A DNA stretch of 31,149 nucleotides from Spirochaetaceae bacterium (GTDB taxonomy: Bacteria > Spirochaetota > Spirochaetia > SZUA-6 > Bin103): contig JAPPKD010000158.1 of assembly GCA_028820215.1 (NCBI GenBank), positions 1 through 31,149 of the forward strand. The letters run 5' to 3'. The first letter of the stretch is position 1, and every line of letters starts with the position of its first letter. Positions 1-8,370 of this stretch are shown here, one piece after another. A model generated the notes under the pieces. The model did no database searches. It saw only the letters and a list, made by a program, of their open reading frames with translations, and was not told the origin of the DNA. The translations under genes and the position numbers were made by a program.

Positions 1-67
1 TCGTCCCTCCGACCCGAATCGGCCGACAGAGACCCCTACAGCGCAATTTCCTCGGGCAGGGCCGGCG

Positions 68-96
68 TTGACTGCGCCCACGGGCAGGTGTTAGCT
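68..96 (+). promoter_or_regulatory. Sigma70-type promoter of the rpsF operon
   Basis: A -35 box TTGACT (68-73) is followed after exactly 17 bases by TTAGCT (91-96), a fair -10 box. Transcription would start near 102-104, only about five bases before the GTG start of rpsF at 108. There is no Shine-Dalgarno sequence in that gap, so the first gene may be read from a leaderless or nearly leaderless message. Spacing and boxes are seen directly; activity is inferred. Confidence 0.6.
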
Positions 97-107
97 TCCA
101 TTCAGTC

Positions 108-389
108 GTGCGGGTCTACGAAGTTACGTTCATTTTCAAGCCGGAAGCCGATAGCGTCGACCGTGGTCAGGGGCTGGTCAAGGAGGTCCTCTCCAGGGCC
201 GGCGGGACCTTCCTGACCGAGGAAGACATGGGCGAACGGCCATTGGCTTACGCCATAAAGAAGTCCGACCGAGGGCACTATTTCCACTACGAGGTGGAGT
301 CCGAACCGACTGCCATCCGCGACGCGGAGCGGGCACTGCAGCTTGCGCCGGAGATCCTGAAGTACCTGATCGTGCGCAAGGAGGCGTGA
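108..389 (+). CDS. rpsF: 30S ribosomal protein bS6
   Basis: This 93-residue protein is ribosomal protein S6, which binds 16S rRNA in the platform of the small subunit, normally as a partner of S18. The family opening (M-R-x-Y-E) is present as MRVYEVTFIFKPEA, and the conserved stretch GERPLAYAIKKSDRGHY is near residue 43. Length is normal for the family. The start is GTG at 108, chosen because it places the conserved opening at residue 1; no ribosome binding site precedes it. It is the first gene of rpsF-ssb-DUF2232-rplI-dnaB, with ssb starting one base after its stop. Its usual partner gene rpsR is not found between ssb and rplI here. Confidence 0.95.
   Translation: MRVYEVTFIFKPEADSVDRGQGLVKEVLSRAGGTFLTEEDMGERPLAYAIKKSDRGHYFHYEVESEPTAIRDAERALQLAPEILKYLIVRKEA
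378..384 (+). promoter_or_regulatory. Shine-Dalgarno site fixing the TTG start of ssb
   Basis: AAGGAGG lies inside the last codons of rpsF, six bases before TTG at 391. It selects this rare TTG codon as the ssb start and couples ssb translation to rpsF. Confidence 0.75.
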
Positions 390-390
390 G

Positions 391-834
391 TTGGACATCA
401 ATCACGTGGTCCTGGTCGGGCGCCTCACGCGCGACGCGGAATTGCGGTACACGAACAGCGGCAGCGCGGTGGCCAACATTTCGTTGGCGATCAACACCCG
501 CCGCCGCCGCGATGACCAGTGGGTCGACGAAGCGCATTTTTTCGACTGCGTGGTGTGGGGCAAGACCGCGGAGAGCTTGTCGCCGTACCTCACCAAGGGT
601 AAGCAGATCGGACTCGAGGGCGAGTTGCGCCAGAACCGGTGGGAGCAGGATGGCCAGCGGCGCAGCAAGGTGGAGATCTTCACCCGCAACATCCAGTTGC
701 TCGGCGGACGCGGTGACGCCATGGGCCAGGGGCCGCCACCAGCGGGCGGTGCGCCCCCATCGGATCCGGCCGGCGACCGCATGGGTCCCGATCCGGGTCC
801 CTCCAGAGACTTCGAGGACGATATACCTTTTTAG
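391..834 (+). CDS. ssb: Single-stranded DNA-binding protein
   Basis: This 147-residue protein coats single-stranded DNA in replication, repair and recombination, usually as a tetramer. Residues 1-105 form the OB fold, with the typical opening NHVVLVGRLTRDAELRY and the core segment FFDCVVWGKTAE. A Gly/Pro-rich disordered linker follows, and the protein ends in the acidic tip DDIPF that recruits partner proteins, so it is complete. It starts at a rare TTG codon supported by a strong AAGGAGG site six bases upstream. It is coupled to rpsF and lies in the same operon as dnaB. A long hairpin begins at the last base of its stop codon. Confidence 0.96.
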   Translation: MDINHVVLVGRLTRDAELRYTNSGSAVANISLAINTRRRRDDQWVDEAHFFDCVVWGKTAESLSPYLTKGKQIGLEGELRQNRWEQDGQRRSKVEIFTRNIQLLGGRGDAMGQGPPPAGGAPPSDPAGDRMGPDPGPSRDFEDDIPF

Positions 835-879
835 GAGCCTGTCGGACTTGCCGCGCGAGCGGGAAGGCCGACAGACTCC
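834..879 (+). repeat. Long near-perfect hairpin between ssb and the DUF2232 gene
   Basis: The left arm GGAGCCTGTCGG (834-845) pairs with CCGACAGACTCC (868-879) with one mismatch. Inside it, CTTGCCGC (847-854) pairs with GCGGGAAG (859-866) with one mismatch, closing on a GCGA tetraloop of the GNRA type. There is no T-run after it, so it is not a classical terminator. It may be a REP-like palindromic element, an mRNA-stabilising or processing stem, or an attenuator that lowers expression of the downstream genes. It occupies the first third of the 158-base gap where rpsR would be expected. Confidence 0.75.
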
Positions 880-992
880 GTAGCGATAGGTGGGGATGGG
901 CCGAAAGCGGAACCGGAGGCGACGGTTTCGGAGCGATAGGATCGTCTACAAAAGAACACTATCTCGAATTCCGCGTTCGGACCTCAACGGCG

Positions 993-2033
993 ATGAGTGA
1001 AGTCGACGAGACACGCGCAGCCCGCTCCTACTGGATCGAAGTGATCCTGCTGGCGGTCGCAGCGTCCGTCAGCTACCTGGTCCTGCCGTTGTTCGGACCG
1101 CTGCTGTGCCTCGTGCCGTTGCAGGCACTGCTCGTCCGCCGCGGCATCACGGCGTTCGGCTATGCCGCGGCGCTGTTCGGGATCGCCGCGGTGTCGTTCC
1201 GTCTGCTCACCGGCTGGGGCGATCTGCCCGAGCAGATCGCCGACGGGCTGATGCGCGCCGAGATCCTGGTGCTGATCCTGACGGTGGGCGGCCTGTACGT
1301 CCTGGCATCGGCACGCTTCAGCCAGTACCGGGTGCTGTACCGGCTTCTCGGGGCCACCGTGGCGGCCGGCGTGGCCACCATGCCCCTGATGGCGGGATTC
1401 CTGGAGACCGCCAGCCTGGCGGCGGAGTCGTTCCTGATGAACTGGGCGAACAGCGCTTCGGCATCGCTTGGCGACGAACTTGCCACCGACGCGATCGCGG
1501 CGGCGCGCAGCATGGCCGACACGTTCCGGGAGGCTGCGCCCGGCATCCTGCGCAGCTACCTGCTGATCTACTTCGTGTTCCTGACCAGCCAGTGGTGGAT
1601 CGGCACCGCGGTCGGTGCCCGCAGCGCCCGGATGCCGTCACCCTTGCGGCCGGTGACGGAATTCCAGGCGCCGGACCACCTGGTCTGGGTGCTCGTCGGC
1701 GGCCTTGCCGTGGTGGCGATCGACCAGACCGGAGCGCTCGGAAACGCAGGGCTCGATCTGCTGGCCGCGATCGGCTGGAACGCCGTCCTGGTGATGGCGT
1801 TCGTGTTCGGCATCCAGGGGATCGCGATCATGCGGGTTTTCGCCGGCCGGTACGGGCAGTCCGGCACGACGACCAGTCTGCTGATCGGCGTGATGCTGAT
1901 CATCGGCCTCTTTGCGTTGCCGTGGCTGTTGCTTATCATCTCCGCGTTCGGAGCTTCCGAGATCTGGGTCCACTACCGCCAGCGCCTGCAGGCCGGCGGC
2001 TCTGACTCCGAAGACGATACCGATCGACCGTGA
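993..2033 (+). CDS. DUF2232 (YybS-like) membrane protein
   Basis: This 346-residue polytopic membrane protein has about eight hydrophobic segments, for example near residues 16-46, 50-68, 88-106, 113-137, 187-207, 225-275 and 290-318, and a charged cytoplasmic tail. The ending FGASEIWVHYRQRLQ resembles the C-terminal pattern of DUF2232/YybS proteins. Genes of that family are commonly found just upstream of rplI and dnaB, and this gene holds that position. The molecular function of the family is unknown; some members are annotated as transporter-like or sporulation-related. Residues 145-185 form a polar loop rich in Ala and Ser. The start is ATG at 993 with only a weak binding site. Family assignment is moderately secure; function is not. 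Confidence 0.7.
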   Translation: MSEVDETRAARSYWIEVILLAVAASVSYLVLPLFGPLLCLVPLQALLVRRGITAFGYAAALFGIAAVSFRLLTGWGDLPEQIADGLMRAEILVLILTVGGLYVLASARFSQYRVLYRLLGATVAAGVATMPLMAGFLETASLAAESFLMNWANSASASLGDELATDAIAAARSMADTFREAAPGILRSYLLIYFVFLTSQWWIGTAVGARSARMPSPLRPVTEFQAPDHLVWVLVGGLAVVAIDQTGALGNAGLDLLAAIGWNAVLVMAFVFGIQGIAIMRVFAGRYGQSGTTTSLLIGVMLIIGLFALPWLLLIISAFGASEIWVHYRQRLQAGGSDSEDDTDRP

Positions 2034-2093
2034 CCGGAGCGGCCGTAGTCGAACGAACATGCTCCGAATGGACAACATGAAACGAGGTACCTC

Positions 2094-2546
2094 ATGAGGG
2101 TGATACTGAACACCGACGTCATCGGACTGGGCGAAGAGGGTGACGTCCGCGACGTCAAGCCGGGCTACGCGCGCAACTTCCTGATCCCTCAGGAGATGGC
2201 CCTGCCGCATACCCCGCAGAACGTGCGGGCCATCGAACGCCGCGCGGCCGAGATCGAGCTGCGCAAGCAGCAGAAGCGCCACGATGCAGCCAGCCTCAAG
2301 GAACGGCTCGAGTCCGAGCTGCTGGTCTTCGAGGTCGCCGCCGGCGAAACCGGGAAACTGTTCGGGTCGATCTCGAGTGCGAACATCGCGGCCGAGCTCG
2401 AGAAGCTGGGCTACGGCATCGAACGCCGCCGGATCGACGTGCCCGGCCATTCGCTGCGGACCACGGGCGAACACAACGCCGCCGTGCGCCTCTACGACAG
2501 AGAGATGGCGACGCTCTCGATTCGCATAGACCCGTCCCAGTCGTAG
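2094..2546 (+). CDS. rplI: 50S ribosomal protein bL9
   Basis: This 150-residue protein is L9, a large-subunit protein that binds 23S rRNA near the L1 stalk. The N-terminal rRNA-binding domain is plain: MRVILNTDVIGLGEEG, then the signature GYARNFLIPQEMA at about residues 24-36. A charged linking helix follows (about residues 42-75), then the C-terminal domain containing GKLFGSISSANIA. Length matches the family. The start is ATG at 2094 with GAGGT six bases upstream. Gene order with dnaB immediately downstream is a common bacterial arrangement. The 60-base gap before it contains a weak CGGAGC/GCTCCG inverted repeat (2035-2066) but nothing else clear. Confidence 0.96.
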   Translation: MRVILNTDVIGLGEEGDVRDVKPGYARNFLIPQEMALPHTPQNVRAIERRAAEIELRKQQKRHDAASLKERLESELLVFEVAAGETGKLFGSISSANIAAELEKLGYGIERRRIDVPGHSLRTTGEHNAAVRLYDREMATLSIRIDPSQS

Positions 2547-2557
2547 CGGCGGCTCCC

Positions 2558-3892
2558 GTGGCTGACGGAGCCCTGCCCGACTCCGTCCCTCCCCACAACC
2601 TCGAAGCGGAGGTGGCGGCGCTCGGCGCGTTGCTGCTCAACGAGGAAGCGCTGCCGGTCGTCCTGCGCTACCTGCGGGCGGAGGACTTCTACCGCCCCGC
2701 CCACCGGCGGGTCTTCGAAGCGATCGTCGCGCTCTTCAACCGCAGCGACCCGGTCGACCTGATCACGCTCACGGACGAGCTCGAGCGCGCCGAAGCGCTT
2801 GATGCCTGCGGGGGTGCCTCCTACATCTCCGGCCTCACCACCGGCGTCCCTACCAGCGCCAACGTCGAGTACTACGCCAGGATCGTTCAGGCGTGCAGCC
2901 TGCGCCGGCGCATGCTGACGCTGTCCGCGGAGCTGTCGGCCGATGCGCACGCCGCGGGCCGCGACGTCCGCGAGGTGATCGACGACGCCGAGCAGCGAAT
3001 CTTCGACCTGTCCGACCTGCAGCTCTCCGGCTCCTACCAGAGCGCCCGGGAGATCGTCACCCAGACCGTGGACAAGATCGAAGCACTGTCCCGCGCCGGC
3101 GCCGCCTACACGGGCGTGCCGAGCGGCTACCCCGACCTGGATCGCCTGACCAGCGGTTTCCAGGAATCGGAGTTCATCGTCATCGGCGCGCGGCCGTCGG
3201 TCGGCAAGACCGCACTCGCGCTTTCCATGGCGACCAACATCGCGATCCGGGCCGAAAAGCCGGTGCCGGTCGGTCTGTTTACCCTGGAAATGTCAAGCCA
3301 TGCCGTGATGCAGCGCGTGCTGGCGAGCGAGGCACGGATCGACTCCACGCGGATTCGGGCCGGACTGCTGAAACCATCGGACTGGCAGCAGATCACCGAT
3401 GCCGCCGGCCGCATCTACGACGCACCCCTCTACATCGACGACACGCCGGGCCTACGGCTGCTCGACCTGCGCGCCCAGGCGCGCCGCATGCGCGCCAGGC
3501 ACGACGTGGGCATCGTCTTCATCGACTACCTGACCCTGGTGACATCGGAGCATCTGGACCTGCCCCGCCACGAGCAGATAGCCGAGATTTCGCGATCGCT
3601 GAAGGCGCTGGCGCGCGAGCTCACCATACCGGTCGTGGCGCTGTCCCAGGTCCGGCGCGAAACCGAGGGCAGGCGCCCCGCGCTGGCCGACCTCCGGGAG
3701 TCGGGCTCCATCGAGCAGGACGCAGACGTGGTGATGTTCCTGCACCGCGACCGCGAGCCGGACGGACCGCAGGTGGAGACCGAGCTGATGGTGGCCAAAC
3801 AGCGCAACGGACCCACCGAGGACATCAAGCTCGCGTTCGTCCCCCGGTACGTCCGGTTCGAGTCATTCCAGCACGGACAGTCGGCGGCATAG
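2558..3892 (+). CDS. dnaB: Replicative DNA helicase DnaB
   Basis: This 444-residue protein is the hexameric helicase that unwinds DNA ahead of the replication fork. The N-terminal DnaB domain starts with PPHNLEAEVAALGALL. A linker leads to the RecA-like domain with Walker A GARPSVGKTALALSMA near residues 209-224, Walker B VGIVFIDYLTL near residue 317, and the DnaB C-terminal signature DLRESGSIEQDADVVMFLHRD near residue 380. No intein is present. The start is GTG at 2558, nine bases after rplI, with no clear binding site, so coupling to rplI is likely. Its TAG stop abuts the stop codon of the minus-strand propeller gene with no space for a terminator between the two convergent operons. Confidence 0.97.
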   Translation: MADGALPDSVPPHNLEAEVAALGALLLNEEALPVVLRYLRAEDFYRPAHRRVFEAIVALFNRSDPVDLITLTDELERAEALDACGGASYISGLTTGVPTSANVEYYARIVQACSLRRRMLTLSAELSADAHAAGRDVREVIDDAEQRIFDLSDLQLSGSYQSAREIVTQTVDKIEALSRAGAAYTGVPSGYPDLDRLTSGFQESEFIVIGARPSVGKTALALSMATNIAIRAEKPVPVGLFTLEMSSHAVMQRVLASEARIDSTRIRAGLLKPSDWQQITDAAGRIYDAPLYIDDTPGLRLLDLRAQARRMRARHDVGIVFIDYLTLVTSEHLDLPRHEQIAEISRSLKALARELTIPVVALSQVRRETEGRRPALADLRESGSIEQDADVVMFLHRDREPDGPQVETELMVAKQRNGPTEDIKLAFVPRYVRFESFQHGQSAA

Positions 3893-6079
3893 TTAGCTCC
3901 CGTCATCGGGACTGCCCACATACCTGGCACCGTCCGGCGAGGTCCAGTACCGGTTTCCGGCGCTCACCAGCCACTCGAAGTCACGCCAGACGTGCAGATC
4001 GAACTGATGGGCCAGGGTGTCGGACGACCACGCACTGAGGGTGCCGTCGGAGTTGACCGCGTAGACCCTGCCCCGGTGCACGGAGAGCCGGCGCGGCTCC
4101 CGGCCGGTTTCTGAAAGCGGCCGTATGCGCCGCCCGTCCCAGAGCCGCACCCTTCCTGCCAGCGAGAAGAAGACCCTCCCACCGGCTCCGTCGGCCGGCT
4201 CGACGGCCACGGACGCCCGCAGGTCCTCACCCGCGGAGACGAACAGCGTACGGCGCCGATCGAGCCCCGGGCCTGCATGGAGCATCAAGGTGGTGCGGCT
4301 CCCGGCCCCTGCGTGCACGCCCAGCGAGTACAGCGCTCCCGCGTCCGCTCCAGCGGCCGGGTCGTAGGCCAGATCGTAGACGAAGCTGCGCCGATCGGCC
4401 ATCGCCACTGTCTCTCCGGTCACCGCGGCGATGCTCACGATCGAGGAGCCCATCCCGCCGAGGCCGGCCAGCGCGGCCACCAGCGCCGGCCCCCCGTCAC
4501 GCGCTGCGGCCACCGCGTCGGTCGTGCCCGCGATCCTGACCGCACGGAGCGTCTCGAATACGGTACGGGGCGAGCCGGGCGCTCCGTCTCCCGACTCCGC
4601 CAGGGACTCCCCGGTGTGCGCGGCGAGTAGCGCGACCTGCCCGGTCCGGTCGACCGCGGCAATCGTCCCGCCGGTAGCGTCCAGGTTCACCAGCGGAGCG
4701 GACAACGGCGGCTGCGGTATACCGACGAGGTGTTCCGGGAGATGCAGCACGGCGATGCCGGGCTCGTCGCCATCCGACCAGACCAGCACGCGCGCGGCGT
4801 CGAGCGCCGTGACCCGCATGGTGCTCGCCGTACGCTCCCCGAACGGTGCCGCCAACACCCGCGCGGCGATGCCGGTTCTCACTCCGGCAGCAAGCCGCAA
4901 CGGCGCCCCGCCGACGAAGCCGCCGGTCAGGGTGACCAATCCGGCCCGGGTCGCCAGCACCATCGTGTTGCCGGCGACTGCCACGTCCAGGATCGCGAGC
5001 CGTTCGTCGCGTACGAGCACGGCAGCCGCCGGTTCGGGATCGCGCAGGTCGAGCGTCAGTATCGTGCCGTCGGGCAGGCCTGCGAACAGTTTCTCGTGGC
5101 CGTACGACAGCGCCGTTGGGGTCTGCGCGACCGGCCATGCCGACCGTGTCGCGTCGAAACGGCCCGCGCTGACCGAGACGGTGCGCAGGGACGGACCGGA
5201 CTCGTCCTCCGCCGCCACCACGACCCGGTCGGCAGCGCCCCAGACTTCCATCGTGCGCAGGCCGGCGATGCGCAGGCGGTCGGTTTCCGCGCCGTCGACT
5301 GCATCGACCGATACCAGCCACTCCCCGGAGCGGCCGACCAGGTAGCGCCGGTCGCTGCTCAGACCCAGGTCGGCAAGGTCCCCGGGCACCCGCAGGCGCT
5401 GCAGGATCCCGCCGGTCGCCCGATTGCGATACACCAGGGAACCCGATGGCTGGTAGGTCAACACCGTCCGTTCGTCGCGGGACGTGACCGCGAACGTGAC
5501 GATGCCGGTGCCGCTCTCCAATCCCGGCTGCCGCTCCCCCGTGGTGGGATCGATGAGCGACAGGCCGTCGACCGACGCCCGCCCGACGAGCAGTGATCCG
5601 GCGGTGCGCGACAAACCCAGGAACAGCGGTGGATCGCCCAGCGGAATGGTGAACAGCTCCAGCCCCTGCTCCCAATCCCAGGCTGTCAGCCGCTCTTCCG
5701 ATCCGTCGCCGAGCGCGGCGAAGACACGCGGCAACCACGGGTGCACCACCAGCGCCGACGGGACGCCTCCCAGCGCCACCGTGTACCGGAGCGACCCGTC
5801 ACGCGGGTCCCATACCCGGAGCGTCCCGTCCACACCGGCGGACACCACGAACGATCCGCCGCGCCACGACGCCATCAGCGTCACCGCACCCCGGTGGCCG
5901 GTGTTGAGTTGCAGTCCGGACTCGGGGATGCGGCCCGATGCGCCCACCGTCTGCAGGGGCGCCGAGGTGGCGCCGTGAACGGCCGCTACCAGGCCCGACA
6001 GTGCGATCGCGAGGAGGACCGTCCCCCGCGGACACCGCCGTACCCCGCCCGCTGCCGGCGGAACGCCGCTCCGAGCCAC
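3893..6079 (-). CDS. Secreted WD40-type beta-propeller protein
   Basis: A 728-residue protein with a probable signal peptide (a hydrophobic run TVLLAIALSGLVAAVHG followed by ATSA), so it is likely exported to the periplasm. The rest is repeats of beta-propeller type; the clearest WD40 unit is HRGAVTLMAS to DGTLRVWDPRDG near residues 60-95, and another near the C-terminus reads DGTLSAWSSDTLAH. Two propellers would fit the length. No catalytic motif is visible, so a scaffold or binding role is likely. The chosen start is GTG at 6079, four bases after rseP ends and preceded by AGGGAG; an in-frame TTG at 6100 has no binding site. It is last in the maf-rpsB-tsf-frr-cdsA-rseP operon. Specific function unknown. 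Confidence 0.7.
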   Translation of the reverse strand: MARSGVPPAAGGVRRCPRGTVLLAIALSGLVAAVHGATSAPLQTVGASGRIPESGLQLNTGHRGAVTLMASWRGGSFVVSAGVDGTLRVWDPRDGSLRYTVALGGVPSALVVHPWLPRVFAALGDGSEERLTAWDWEQGLELFTIPLGDPPLFLGLSRTAGSLLVGRASVDGLSLIDPTTGERQPGLESGTGIVTFAVTSRDERTVLTYQPSGSLVYRNRATGGILQRLRVPGDLADLGLSSDRRYLVGRSGEWLVSVDAVDGAETDRLRIAGLRTMEVWGAADRVVVAAEDESGPSLRTVSVSAGRFDATRSAWPVAQTPTALSYGHEKLFAGLPDGTILTLDLRDPEPAAAVLVRDERLAILDVAVAGNTMVLATRAGLVTLTGGFVGGAPLRLAAGVRTGIAARVLAAPFGERTASTMRVTALDAARVLVWSDGDEPGIAVLHLPEHLVGIPQPPLSAPLVNLDATGGTIAAVDRTGQVALLAAHTGESLAESGDGAPGSPRTVFETLRAVRIAGTTDAVAAARDGGPALVAALAGLGGMGSSIVSIAAVTGETVAMADRRSFVYDLAYDPAAGADAGALYSLGVHAGAGSRTTLMLHAGPGLDRRRTLFVSAGEDLRASVAVEPADGAGGRVFFSLAGRVRLWDGRRIRPLSETGREPRRLSVHRGRVYAVNSDGTLSAWSSDTLAHQFDLHVWRDFEWLVSAGNRYWTSPDGARYVGSPDDGS

Positions 6080-6083
6080 GGGA

Positions 6084-7448
6084 TCAGCGGCTCCCTGCAA
6101 GGAACAGAATGTCGCTCAGGGTCACCGAGACGGCGAACAGGATCAGAAGCGACACGCCGATGGTCTGTATGCGGTAGACCACCGACGGCTTGACACGACG
6201 GCCCAGGATCAACTCGACGGCGTAGAGCGCGATGTGACCGCCGTCCAGCGCCGGTATCGGCAGCAGGTTCATCAGGAAGAGGACGACGCTGATCACGCTC
6301 ACGAAGCGCAGGAAGTCGGTGACGCCGGCGGCAAGGCCAATCTGCAGGCCGCCTGCCGCCACCGTGCCCACGTAGTAGGTCAGCCGCAAAGGGCCCGCAA
6401 CGGAGTCCTGCACGCCGCCGCCCCCCCGCAGCAGCCGGCCGATCCCCTCGATCGTCACGGCGACCGTGCGCACCACCTCGCGGAGCGCGGCTGCGAATGC
6501 CTGCGCGGGCCCCGATTCACGGTAGCGGATCAGCGGGATCCGCACGCGTGCGCCAGCGAGGTCGACGCCCGCCGCGGTCTCCGTGAGCGGCTGCCGCACG
6601 GCAAGCTGGCGGCCGTCGCGTTCCACCGTGAGGTCTGCCGGATCGTCGCTGGCGCGGAGCGCTTCGTAGAGGTCGATCGTGTGCGCGACGGTCCTCCCGT
6701 CCACGGCCACGATGCGGTCGCCGGGCGCGAGCCCGGCGGCGGCGCCCTGGCCGGACTCTCCGCCATGACCATCGACGGCGCCGATCACCGGGTCGACCCA
6801 TGCGTAGACGCCGATGCGGCCCCCCTGCGTCTGCGGATCGAGCTCGGGCGTGAGGTCGGCCATGAGCTCCCGGCCTGCGCGCTCCACCCGGACTCGCAAC
6901 CCCCGCTCCGGCGCGGGCGCGACTTCGCGGCGGATGTCGCGGAAGCTCCCCACCCGCCGCCCGTCGATGGCCGTGATGCGGTCGCCGGTCTGCAGCCCGG
7001 CGCTGAGCGCCGGCGACGGCCGGTCTACCGGGACCACGATGCGGTTGTCCGGCGTACGGACCGTGAAACCCGTCCACGCGACGATGGTCAGCACCAGCAA
7101 GGCGAACACCAGGTTGGCGACCGGCCCGGCGGCGACGATCGCGATACGCCTCCACGGACCGGCGGCGAAGAACGCCCCGTGCTCGGTGAGCCCCGGCGTC
7201 CACGCATCCGGCCCGCCGCGCAAGACCTCGTCGCCCCGCATCTTGCAGTAGCCGCCGAACGGAAACCAGGAGATCTGATACCACGTGCCGCCGCGCTGCA
7301 GGCCGACCAGCCGCTTGCCCCAGCCGAGGGAGAAGATCTCGACGTGCACGCCCGCCGCGCGCGCCGCGAGGAAGTGGCCGGCCTCGTGGACCAGGATCAT
7401 CACCCCCAGTCCGACCACGCCAATGACGATGGTGAGCACCATGTCCAC
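6084..7448 (-). CDS. rseP: RIP zinc metalloprotease RseP (site-2 protease family)
   Basis: A 454-residue inner-membrane protease that cuts transmembrane segments of anti-sigma factors and signal-peptide remnants. The zinc-binding HEAGH is at residues 21-25 in the first membrane helix, and the second metal motif PIPALDGGHI lies in the third helix near residue 402. Two PDZ-like domains sit between them (around residues 130-215 and 220-300), each with a GDRI-type loop. The FGGYCKM segment typical of the family follows the first helix. Start is GTG at 7448 or ATG at 7442, four to ten bases after cdsA. In many bacteria dxr lies between cdsA and rseP; here the two are almost fused. Confidence 0.94.
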   Translation of the reverse strand: MDMVLTIVIGVVGLGVMILVHEAGHFLAARAAGVHVEIFSLGWGKRLVGLQRGGTWYQISWFPFGGYCKMRGDEVLRGGPDAWTPGLTEHGAFFAAGPWRRIAIVAAGPVANLVFALLVLTIVAWTGFTVRTPDNRIVVPVDRPSPALSAGLQTGDRITAIDGRRVGSFRDIRREVAPAPERGLRVRVERAGRELMADLTPELDPQTQGGRIGVYAWVDPVIGAVDGHGGESGQGAAAGLAPGDRIVAVDGRTVAHTIDLYEALRASDDPADLTVERDGRQLAVRQPLTETAAGVDLAGARVRIPLIRYRESGPAQAFAAALREVVRTVAVTIEGIGRLLRGGGGVQDSVAGPLRLTYYVGTVAAGGLQIGLAAGVTDFLRFVSVISVVLFLMNLLPIPALDGGHIALYAVELILGRRVKPSVVYRIQTIGVSLLILFAVSVTLSDILFLAGSR

Positions 7449-7452
7449 GACG

Positions 7453-8370
7453 TTAAGCTACTACCGCGTAGAACACTGGGGCACCGAGCAGGATGGAGTC
7501 GATCGAGTCCATCACCCCGCCGCGCCCCGGAATGTGACGGCCGGAGTGCTTGACGGCAGCGGCGCGCTTGAGGCCCGACTCCACCAGGTCGCCGGCGATG
7601 GTCGCGGTCCCGACTGCGGCGCCCAGACCGAGAGCCGCGGCCGGGCCGAACGGCACCGCAAGCGGAAACAGCCTGGTCACGGCAACTCCCAGGATCAGCG
7701 CCATGATCAGCGAGCCGGCGAATCCGGCCGCGGTCTTGTTCGGGCTGACCGGCAGGCCCCAGGGCCGGGCGCGGGTAAGGCGCCCGACCACGTACCCGGC
7801 GATGTCGGTGCCGAACACCAGGATGAAGAGTGCGAGCAGCGCCTGGCCGGCATGGTCCAGCGACGCAATCCTGACGACATAGCTGACCAGCAGTCCCGGG
7901 TAGAGCAGAACCAGCAGCGCCGCAGACGCTCGTTCACGAAGCGGCTCGGATGCCGGCCGCCCGCTGGGAACGGTGCTGACCACCAGCAGCACGGCGGCGC
8001 TTCCTGCCAGATATCCGACCAGCGCATGCTCATCGGCCACGCCGGCGATCTGCAGCCAGGTCACGGCCGGCACGCCGGCGCTCGCGGCGATCGCGACGCC
8101 GTCACCGAACCGGTTCCGGGTCGCTCCCAGCATGAGCCGCACCACCTCGTGGGCGGCGAACGCGGTGGCCACCATGGTCGACACCGCCAGCGCAAGGTGC
8201 CGGTGCCCCGGCAGCAGCAGCGTCACCGTGATGAAGAAGGGAACGGCAAGGGCAAACAGCAACAGGCGGCCGGCCGTCTCCCGGCGGCTCTCGGCGTGGG
8301 GCGAGCCGTCGGGGGCGGGCCGGCCCGATTCCTTCCGGGCCCCGGAGGGCCGCGAAGCGGGTGCCGCCAT
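7453..8370 (-). CDS. cdsA: Phosphatidate cytidylyltransferase (CDP-diglyceride synthase)
   Basis: A 305-residue membrane enzyme making CDP-diacylglycerol from phosphatidic acid and CTP, the precursor of all phospholipids. About eight membrane segments follow a polar N-terminus of about 35 residues. The signature region is recognisable: SPNKTAAGFAGSL, then GDLVESGLKRAAAVKHSG, then PGRGGVMDSIDS. One position differs from the common pattern: where most enzymes have Lys-Asp, this has Lys-His (codon CAC, complement of about 7536-7538). I chose ATG at 8370 because AGGAGAGG lies seven bases upstream; a TTG at 8376 is too close to that site. frr ends 32 bases upstream, leaving no room for uppS, the usual gene here. 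Confidence 0.9.
   Translation of the reverse strand: MAAPASRPSGARKESGRPAPDGSPHAESRRETAGRLLLFALAVPFFITVTLLLPGHRHLALAVSTMVATAFAAHEVVRLMLGATRNRFGDGVAIAASAGVPAVTWLQIAGVADEHALVGYLAGSAAVLLVVSTVPSGRPASEPLRERASAALLVLLYPGLLVSYVVRIASLDHAGQALLALFILVFGTDIAGYVVGRLTRARPWGLPVSPNKTAAGFAGSLIMALILGVAVTRLFPLAVPFGPAAALGLGAAVGTATIAGDLVESGLKRAAAVKHSGRHIPGRGGVMDSIDSILLGAPVFYAVVA

Noticed and set aside
21..30. GGCCGACAGA, also found inside the hairpin at 866-875
   Set aside because: Only ten bases match and no palindrome forms around the first copy; likely chance in GC-rich DNA.
896..1000. 34-codon Arg-rich frame, considered as an rpsR relic
   Set aside because: It has RRRRF like the S18 N-terminus but none of the S18 core, and it overlaps the DUF2232 start by eight bases. 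Too short and too composition-driven to call.
2035..2066. CGGAGC/GCTCCG inverted repeat before rplI, considered as a terminator
   Set aside because: A 6-bp stem with a 20-base loop and no T-run; too weak.
4431..5345. Long plus-strand frame opposite the propeller gene
   Set aside because: Low-complexity Ala/Arg/Ser/Pro composition typical of an antisense shadow in GC-rich DNA; the minus-strand gene has a signal peptide and WD40 repeats.
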